DNA of 64,000 nt, from the NCBI RefSeq assembly GCF_963678975.1, contig NC_089272.1, positions 39,871,391 through 39,935,390 of the forward strand, given 5' to 3'. Below, in pieces: positions 56,620 through 64,000 of the stretch. Below the pieces are notes generated by a model. It did no database searches, was not told the DNA's origin, and worked only from the letters and a program-made list of their open reading frames with translations. Source of the stretch: Dysidea avara. Taxonomy: Eukaryota; Porifera; Demospongiae; Dictyoceratida; Dysideidae. The first letter of the stretch is position 1, and the number at the start of each line of letters is the position of its first letter. A program made the translations under genes and the position numbers.

Positions 56620-56990
56620 CTGAGGTTTGCTGAGCTACCATGCATGGGCATTTGGTATTTTTGTTGAGGTAAATCCCAGTTACTTTAATACTAATGGCTT
56701 TTTCATTAATACCACGATATTTAGTAATACCGTGATATTTAGTAATACTGTGATACTTTTTATGGAAGGTATATCGTTTGCTATTTTTCAATACCGCCCA
56801 GTACCACTGTCTGTCTTACCCTACCTGGTGAACAGCTATAATACAAAAAATTGTGTGCTAGCTTTGGAGCTAGCAGGGACCATGGAGCTCTATGCAGGCA
56901 TGAAAATTACATTTCCTTTCTACCTGTCAATATATACACTGTGTGACTCGCCGGCTTTCTGGCCACATGACATATGGTAGTCTGTGCTTT

Positions 56991-59984
56991 GAACACAAGA
57001 ACAATTTCATTAATAAACACACATTTGTAACAACGTTGAACATGCAATCAAATAATATTATATGCTTCTTTCAATATTGGATCGGCCATTGCATAATGGC
57101 TTTATGAAAATAAAACACATCGATGATCAGACCTGTTTAAAAATACATACAGGTACTGCAATACTCTTGTGATTCACATATTAGAAACACTTTACATTAT
57201 AGCAGAACATATGCTGTACATATTTCCACAGTACGTATGCTTTATTTCCATACAGTTTGATCATATTTCATATGTTGCAAGATATACTTACATGACAACT
57301 TAAAAACCTCTTTCGACAAGGATATTTCTTTCATGCCATAGGCAACCTACTACAGTAGAGTTAAAGGAAGATCCTAAGCTACAAGTGTGACAAATTACAT
57401 AGGTGTACTATGTATACAAAGCCAATGAAGGAAAAGAATGCAGTGTTTGTGCCAGAGACAGGATTACTTGGTTGTCCACAAGACTTTTCTTATGTATGTA
57501 TAATTATGTAACAGTAAATACTACAACAGTAAATACTACAACAGTAAATCCACCAGCTGCTGCTACACCCCACAATTAAGCATGACTTTGATGCTTAACT
57601 ATTAACCAAAAGTGTCCTTGTACATATGAAAATCAAGATACTCTAATAGAGCAGTCAAGTGCATTATGATAGATAAACTACTTTAATACAATAACCATAG
57701 AGAACTTTAACCCATGAATCCACATAAAAAGTTTTAAGGAAACGTGTGTTTATAGCTTACATGGCCAGGCACATACTGTAACTTGGCTTGTCTAATAATC
57801 TCATCAGCCTAAAATCAACCTGCAAATACAGGGGATGTGGGCACAAACTACACCCCGTCACTCAACAGGTCATATCTCAGTACTTGAATGGAATATCTGC
57901 ATCCCCTAACCCCTGCCATATAGGCAACCAAACACTCATTAAAGGCTGAAAATGCATGGTCATGGCAAGATGGCATAAAAGGCAAGAGTTCATGATCTTA
58001 CTACTGTATTATGAACTCTTGAAGTTATGCATCATGTAGGCCTGCACTGATTATGCCAACATAATTCTGGTGCATATATAATAGATAAGCAAAGCATTGA
58101 GCATACCATACAACAGGAAATATTGTCAAAAGGAAAATATGATGAACTTGCATTAAAATTTGATGAAAAGCAAGATATCACAGATCTAAACATTGACTTT
58201 TCAGGTACTTATAGACGTTAGATGAATTAAAATAACTAATTCATCAAATTTGACAGTTTTATTTCATCACCATTTCCTGTCATATGGTAAAGCCAATACA
58301 ATAGGCACAACTTTTGGGAATTAGTTATCAGAAAAGGTGAAACTCGGCATATATTGCATGGTGCAGATAGTATAGCAAAGCACAGTAAAAAATCACATTT
58401 ACAAGTACTTGGGAAAGGAAGAGCGCCTAAAGATCAAGATACTCAAATAGAACATGCCGAAGGTTGAATGTCCACAATGCATTAGATACTCTAATAGAGT
58501 AGCCAAGATATTTTCTAAGAGCATATTTGGGGCATAATGGGACACAACAGGGCATAATTCGAGCATAAGATGGGAAATTTTAGAGCATTGCTCAAAAGCA
58601 TAATAGGCTAAGGCCTAGCATCATGAGAGGTTGAAAATACTAGTACAGTATATTCAAAAATTGTGACTGGATCAGAGAAAACTGGTCTTATTGCCCATGT
58701 TCAGCAGATTCGATTTTTCACTAGGAACACGTCACAAAGCTACATGAATAAACTATCTAATTTCACAGTCAAAATCAGCTAGACTTGAGTGGTCTGCTTT
58801 TGCTGGCAACTTTTCCCTAGCCCAGTGGTAATCTGTACGTGCAGTGTGAGACCTTAATCAAGCTCTGATCTGACTGTATGTGGCTGTACAGCTCTGTGGT
58901 GTTGAATAAAGATCTGTGCTGTAAATCCCTTTTATTTAAGCCAGTTTTTGAGACCTGAATGGCCCATAACGTGGCCTAATTCATCCCTACACCTTCCTAT
59001 TCAATTTTTTAAACGGCCTCTTGCCTTTCTTCCAGGCCCCCACCTCCCTTCCCTTTTGGAGCTTGCCTGATACAGTCAACCTCAAATTAAAAACTATCTA
59101 AGATGGCAAAAAAAAAAAAATAACCACTGCATGGCTACTTGCACAGTGGATGCTTTGGAAGGTAAGGAATTGGTGTAAATGTGTGAAAATTTGGTACACA
59201 TGTCTTCAACCATTGGCAAGCTACAACACACTAAATACTTAAAACCAGTATTTCTCAATACTTTTAAATAGGTGATAAAACCGTTTTTTTTTTTGGTCAC
59301 AATTATTGATTCAGATATGAAGTAGGGATACAAGTGACAAAAAGTAGCAAAACAAGTCAGAGATGAATGGTGATATTTGGTGGCTACTTTTACATTGATA
59401 GTTCGATCTGCTACACTGACATGTTATAACAATGTTTCACTACTTTATATTTCTTGGATCCCTACTTTATTTGTAATTATTTGAATATATTACTTTTGTT
59501 TGATTTTTTTCATAGCACACAGCTATATGCATGTGTGACTGTTCTATTAAGGTGACTGCTGTATTAGATTAGCGTGAGTCAGCCTTTCACCTAACCAGGG
59601 CGAATGTCACTATTACATATTTTCACCGTGTTAACATTATAAATACAGCTAGACCAATAATACCAGGTGTGATAAAGTAAATAGACCACTAAGGGGCATA
59701 GTCTCCGCGCCAATTGTTATTGATCAACCAAGATCATTAATTGGCGTGATCTTGAGACTATTGTGAACTTACAGGTATCTACCAAGCATAAGCGCTTTAA
59801 ATAGTTTTGTGGCATCTAAATATGCTGGTCAAGGAAAGTGTCGATAAGGAAAATTAATACCTTAATATGGCTTCATTGCATGAATAGGAGACAACCAGGA
59901 AAAAAGTTGCAGAGAGCACACACTTTTCAGAACCCCAAAAGGCACATATAACTGGTAAGTTGGCCATACAATGCTTCATTTTGA
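56991..59984. other. No gene recognised, one probable old element
   Basis: About 3 kb without a supportable gene. 58036-58616 has ends of the type TAGGCCTGC...GCATAATAGGCTAAGGCCTA and GCATAATGG-like internal repeats, resembling the element nested at 41614-42025. Dispersed-motif copies lie at 57631-57658, 58434-58456, 58484-58504 and 59536-59570. The 59094-59333 frame is AT-driven. Confidence 0.45.
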
Positions 59985-61237
59985 GGTGAGTCAAAATAGG
60001 GATTTGCGGTTTACATTACCACCCCAGTGATCCCTTCTTGTTTTGTGGCTTTTTTCAGCGATCCCTATTCCCATTTTAAAATTTTCAATTTTTAATTCAT
60101 CTAGTTTGTGTACTTTTTAATTAATCCAGTAATGGATTATGAGATTTCTTCTATTGATAATAAAGACTGTTGTGAATAGTGTAATTTTGCATTCTGCATA
60201 GTAACACTGTCAACATTTCAGTACACACATGAAACTGATCATATTGCAATGTGCATACAGACTGAGAGTCTCCTAATATGAGCTACAATTTACATTACTG
60301 ATGCCTTTAATAGCTGTCAAATTCAGTGCAAGGATTGTTGTTATACACTTGACTGCATTATTAGAGTATTTACATGACTGCTCTATTAGAGTATTTAATC
60401 TGGATAACTCGCCCACGTACAATAATCACGGTGCGAAAAAACCAACTTGCAACAAAGTCATCAGCCCAGATTAAGTTTCCTGGCCTATACTGGGTTTAAT
60501 AAAGACAGATTCTATTAGCCACAAGTAGTGCACACCAAAAAACTTAACTTTGAGCACAAACTTGTATGGCTTCTCGAGTGTAATGGCATTTTGGCTAGAA
60601 GAAACGGCCCGGTTTGGGCTGTTTCTATCCGAAAACGAAATTAAAAATAGGTCATGGACATGAAGAAGGACTCGGTAAGCATGGCTATATAGTTTTTAGC
60701 ACGAAAAAGTGGATAACTGTTGCTGTACATGAGTGAAACAAAATAATATTATGAATAATAATAATACTAGATGAATAAAAAATTGGAAATTTTAAAATAG
60801 GAATAGGGATCGCTGAAAAAAGCTACAAAACAAGAAGGGATCGCTGGGGTGGTAATGTAAACCACAAATCCCTATTTTGACTCTGTCATAAATCTTTACT
60901 TACATACTCTGTTATTTTGAGGTGAGTCAATATAGGGATTTGTGGTTTACATTACCACCCCAGCGATCCTTTCTTGTTGTGTAGCTTTTTTCAGCGATCC
61001 CTATTTTAAAATTTCCAATTTTTTTATTCATCTAGTTTGTGTACTTTTTATTAATTCAGTAATGGATTATGAAGAAGACAATTGTGTAATTTTGCATTCT
61101 GCATAGTAACACCGTCAACATTTCAGTACACACATGAAACTGATCGAATTGCAATGTGCATACAGACTGAGAGTCTCCTAATATAAGCTACAATTTACAT
61201 TACTGGTGCCTTTAATAGCTGTCAAATTCAGTGCAAG
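59985..61237. mobile_element. Foldback element plus adjacent truncated direct copy
   Basis: About 59985-60885 has inverted ends of at least 110 bp (GAGTCAAAATAGGGATTTG, then TTACATTACCACCCCAG, and their complements). Its left part is repeated in direct orientation at about 60920-61237, where the second gypsy element cuts it off after GTGCAAG. In the first copy that sequence continues GATTGTTG, which shows the insertion point. Confidence 0.75.
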
Positions 61238-61429
61238 TGTAATGATGATTAATTAGACTGTGACATAATATTGAATAATAATTATGATGTAATCTTTTAG
61301 TATATAAGGCCAAGTTGAGTGTGGTTCGCTCTCTCTAGTTTTGTATTCATTACCCGCTATACTTTTGCTTTAATTCATGATTGCTAAATCAACTTGAAGG
61401 TCGTTGTCGCGCGGGTAAACCTTGTTACA
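61238..61429 (+). repeat. 5' LTR of second gypsy element
   Basis: About 192 bp beginning TGTAATGATG and ending CTTGTTACA, with a TATA box (TATATAAGG, about 61301). TGGCGTAGTTGGCAGGAT just after it is the likely primer-binding site. The matching LTR lies beyond the window, so the borders rest on TG...CA ends and the interrupted repeat at 61237. Confidence 0.7.
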
Positions 61430-61467
61430 AGTGGCGTAGTTGGCAGGATAGCGAGAACTAGAGAGCA

Positions 61468-62271
61468 ATGTCGAAGTCAGAGGGCAAACCTGAAAGTAGG
61501 CCAGTAATAGTTCCGGACTGCTTCTCGGGAGAGGAGTCATATGAAGATTGGATGGACCAATTCGAGAGTATTGCGGAGATAAACTGTTGGGATGAAGAAC
61601 AGAAGTTGAAGTGGCTGAAGGTTCGTCTTAAGGGGAGGGCTTTGATGGCTTACAAGAAGTTTTCTGTAACTGCTCGTGCGACGTTTAAGAATGCTAAGAA
61701 AGCCTTACAGGAAAGGTTTGAACCCGAAAGTCGTAAGGATCTGTATCTTGCAGAGTTTCAGACGCGATATAAGGCGAAAACTGAGAGTTGGCCAGACTTT
61801 GGTGAGGACTTGAGGGTTCCGGTAGACAAGGCATATCCTTCATTGGATGATGAAGCTCGGCAACAGCTAGCACTTCAGAGATATTTGTCTCAGCTAGATA
61901 ACGAACAGGTGGCTTTTAGTGTGAAACAGAGGAAGCCAAAAACTATTGAGGCTGCTGTCAGTATTACTTTGGAATGTGAGTCTTTCTTAATTAAGTCCAC
62001 TTCTGCGAGAGCTGGAGCAGTGGCACCAGTGCGTGTTGAATCAAATGATAGCACTTTGTTGGAAATGATGACACAGTTAATGGCCCGATTGGATAAGCTG
62101 GAGGAAAAATCATCTAAACAAGTGGCTCCAAAGAGGAGGGTAGAGGAACCCCCATCAGACCGGGAGACAACAGCAAAGCAAAGAGTAGTGGTATGTTATA
62201 GATGTGGACAGGAAGGGCATTTTACTAGGGGCTGTGCCCAGCCCAAGAAGTCCTGGAGTCAGGGAAACTGA
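61468..62271 (+). CDS. gag: gypsy gag polyprotein
   Basis: An intact 267-codon frame for a Ty3/gypsy structural protein. The N-terminal two thirds are a helical capsid-like region (FSGEESYEDWMDQFESIAEI, LRGRALMAYKKF-like segment, LQERFEPES). A basic linker and one zinc knuckle, CYRCGQEGHFTRGC at residues 243-256 (C-X2-C-X4-H-X4-C), bind RNA. The stop codon TGA at 62269-62271 follows directly on a GGGAAAC heptamer in the phase needed for -1 slippage. No disabling change is seen, in contrast with the decayed element at 45 kb. Confidence 0.9.
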   Translation: MSKSEGKPESRPVIVPDCFSGEESYEDWMDQFESIAEINCWDEEQKLKWLKVRLKGRALMAYKKFSVTARATFKNAKKALQERFEPESRKDLYLAEFQTRYKAKTESWPDFGEDLRVPVDKAYPSLDDEARQQLALQRYLSQLDNEQVAFSVKQRKPKTIEAAVSITLECESFLIKSTSARAGAVAPVRVESNDSTLLEMMTQLMARLDKLEEKSSKQVAPKRRVEEPPSDRETTAKQRVVVCYRCGQEGHFTRGCAQPKKSWSQGN

Positions 62272-62304
62272 CAACCCTTGGGGAGGCCGCTCTGGCCCCA
62301 AGGG
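62262..62304 (+). promoter_or_regulatory. -1 ribosomal frameshift signal (gag to pol)
   Basis: GGGAAAC at 62262-62268 is read G GGA AAC in the gag frame, the X XXY YYZ pattern of -1 slippery sites. A 6-base spacer follows, then a perfect 9-bp GC-rich stem CCCTTGGGG (62275-62283) / CCCCAAGGG (62296-62304) with a 12-base loop. The -1 frame is open from here to the end of the window and encodes pol. Confidence 0.8.
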
Positions 62305-64000
62305 AAATGACAAGGGCATTTGAATTGTTTAACTTTGCTGTGTCAATTGTTAATCCTAGCATGTCTTTCTCAGTTACAGCCACAATAAATGGTAGTGCAG
62401 TGGTATTTTTGGTAGATTCGGGTTCTGCCCTGACTATACTCCGTAAGGACACTTGGGAGAAGTGTAAAGAATCTGGACAGAATTTAAGGCCATGGAATCA
62501 GAAGAGGCTTGTGGGTGCGGAGGGTAGTCAGTTGCGGGTGTTTGGATCTGCTGAAGTGACTGTGGATATTCAGGGTGAGAAATTTCAGCTGTCAGTTGTA
62601 GTTATTGAACCTTTAGTAACAGAGGCCATCCTTGGTTTGGATTTGCTGTCACAATGTACTGTTGATCTGTTACATAAACAATTAATTACAGGTGTTGGAC
62701 ATGTTGTCACCTTAAATTGTCAACAGCAGAACATGAAACTGACAGCTGACCTAGTTGATGTGTATCGGATTGAAGCTGACCCTGGTGGTAGTGATGCAAC
62801 ATCATTTATGTGTAGTAATGTTGAGTCATCCCAACATATTGAGTCACCCCAACAGGAGAGTAATGTCAAGTTGTTTCAACAAGATAGTTTAACCTGCCAC
62901 AATCAGGAGGTGGATGATCAGTCTGTGAAGTCTTCGTGTGTCTTCTCTGTTAAGGTGCAAGATAATGTTAGAATTTTTAGCTACAGTGAAATGGAAATTT
63001 TAGCTTGTGTTAATTGGTGTACCCAGAATCTCAGCAGTTGTTATGTGTTAGAGAGTAATTTAAGGAATTCTGATTTGTTTGTGGCAAGAGCACTGGTGAA
63101 AGGTGGTAGTTCTGTATTTATATGTCTGTTAAATCCAACAGGGAAGCCTGTAACTCTATATTCAGGAGCCAACGTGGCCACTTTGTCTGAAGCTGTTGAA
63201 ATTGTTGATAATCACAAGTCAGTGAATGGTATTAATTTAGATAGTGGAATATCTGTCTCCACTGTGTCGCATGATATTGGCAAGGAATTGTCTGCTCTTG
63301 AAGATATTTTTCAGGAATTAGTAGAAAATACTTCATTAAGTGATAATGAGAATCATCTTCTGTTTACACTTCTGATGGATTATGCAGATATATTTGCTGT
63401 GTCAAAGGATCAGCTGGGTCGTACGGATATTTTACAACACGAGATTGTTACCAAAAATGTTACACCTATTCGTCAAAGATTTTGTAGAATGTCACCACAA
63501 CAGAAAGAGGAAATGCGCACACTTCTAAATGATATGTTAGAAAAGAAGATTATTAAACCTTCAAATAGTCCATGGGCCTCACCGATAGTTTTGGTTAAGA
63601 AAAAAGATGGCACTAGCCGCTTTTGCGTTGACTATCGTCAACTTAACACCATCACAAGAAAGGATGCATATCCATTGCCACGAGTGGAGGATACTCTGGA
63701 AACTTTGTCTGGCTCACAATTGTTTAGCACTTTAGATTTGGCCAGCAGTTACTGGCAGGTAGAAGTGCAGCCAAAGGATAGAGAGAAGACTGCATTCATT
63801 ACATCGGAAGGTTTGTATGAGTTTAATGTTCTTCCATTTGGGTGGTGTAATGGCCCGGCAACTTTTCAGCGTTTGATGAATAGTTTGTTGGCTGGGATAC
63901 AGTGGCATGATTGTTTAGTTTACCTTGATGATATTATTGTATTGGGCCGCACATATGATGAACATCTCCAGAATTTAATTAAAGTCTTTAACCGGCTCAG
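62262..64000 (+). CDS. pol: gypsy pol polyprotein, partial at window edge
   Basis: Open for more than 570 codons in the -1 frame relative to gag and running off the window. The first methionine in this frame is at 62307, but frameshifting from gag is more likely than independent initiation. The protease has VDSGSA (Asp at 62415) and ILGLDLL. A long linker follows. The reverse transcriptase starts near 63440 with TPIRQRF, ASPIVLVKKKDG, RFCVDYRQLN, LFSTLDLASSYWQVEVQ and LPFGWCNGPATFQRLM. The catalytic YLDD box is intact at 63921-63932. RNase H, integrase and the 3' LTR would lie outside. Intact catalytic residues and a long open frame suggest a recently active copy. Confidence 0.92.

Larger units (their letters stand above)
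53737..56990 (+). mobile_element. Composite element, copy 3, array-less and decayed
   Basis: The B block (53737-53890, including GGCCCCAAATCCAGCTAC.GGCTGGG in place of AAAGCCGGCCTATGG) is followed, in place of a satellite, by about 200 bp with three dispersed-motif copies (53901-53955 and 54096-54120) and a SINE head. The A block then continues: TTGTAACTCCAT, AGTTTTACCCT, GTGTGCGAAAAGAA, CCCATATCTCATGAAG. After large insertions, the end returns at 56900-56985 (CCTGTCAATATA, CGCCGGCTTTCTGGCC, GACATATGGTAGTCTGTG). Removing the insertions leaves roughly 1.4 kb. Confidence 0.65.

Overview
The window looks like nuclear DNA of an early-branching animal, most likely a demosponge. This is an inference. 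It rests on three things: the animal-type single-exon and phase-1 exon genes, a beta-helix plus multi-pass membrane receptor of a kind I associate with large sponge gene families, and the very dense, AT-rich, nested transposon content. No ribosomal or mitochondrial marker is present to settle the species.

Five host genes can be supported. A small protein with an N-myristoylation-type start lies on the minus strand (728-1345). A secreted protein with a fibrinogen-like N-terminal repeat is at 5181-6173 (+). A large beta-helix, cysteine-rich, roughly ten-pass membrane protein occupies 24474-28050 (+) and is broken by frame changes near 25.85 kb. An arylsulfatase B-type sulfatase is at 31438-32940 (+). 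A three-exon minus-strand gene (exons at 52507-52876, 50851-51132 and 44348-45012) encodes signal peptide, FN3, FN3, a membrane helix and a tail of repeated NPxY motifs.

Most of the rest is mobile or tandem DNA. Non-autonomous DNA elements with target duplications that can be read directly include hAT-like (1755-2179, 4778-5114, 20230-20956, 41100-42127), Harbinger-like (2557-3286, 30576-31217), pogo/Tigger-like (54308-54908) and MULE-like (55392-56619). Long foldback elements occur at 10.1-11.0, 19.3, 29.3, 34.9, 53.0, 55.7 and 60 kb. SINE copies share one 3' tail. There are also remnants of a non-LTR retrotransposon and a DIRS/tyrosine-recombinase element. Two Ty3/gypsy elements are present. 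A decayed one (45077-50601) sits antisense in the last intron of the FN3 gene. A fresh one (61238 to the window edge) has an open pol frame that appears to be reached by a textbook -1 frameshift signal.

The most unusual structure is a composite element present three times (13893-19328 reversed, 35251-40310 forward, 53737-56990 forward and decayed), with two more detached ends. One end always abuts a foldback repeat. The other end is a hairpin whose stem is kept by paired base changes between copies. In two copies the middle has grown into 4-kb satellites of a monomer of about 30 bp with higher-order repeats. In the third copy the same place holds only a short palindromic motif. That motif also occurs at about 15 places in unrelated elements across the window, and the satellite monomer appears to derive from it. 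The two satellites lie in opposite orientations about 16 kb apart and flank the membrane receptor and sulfatase genes.
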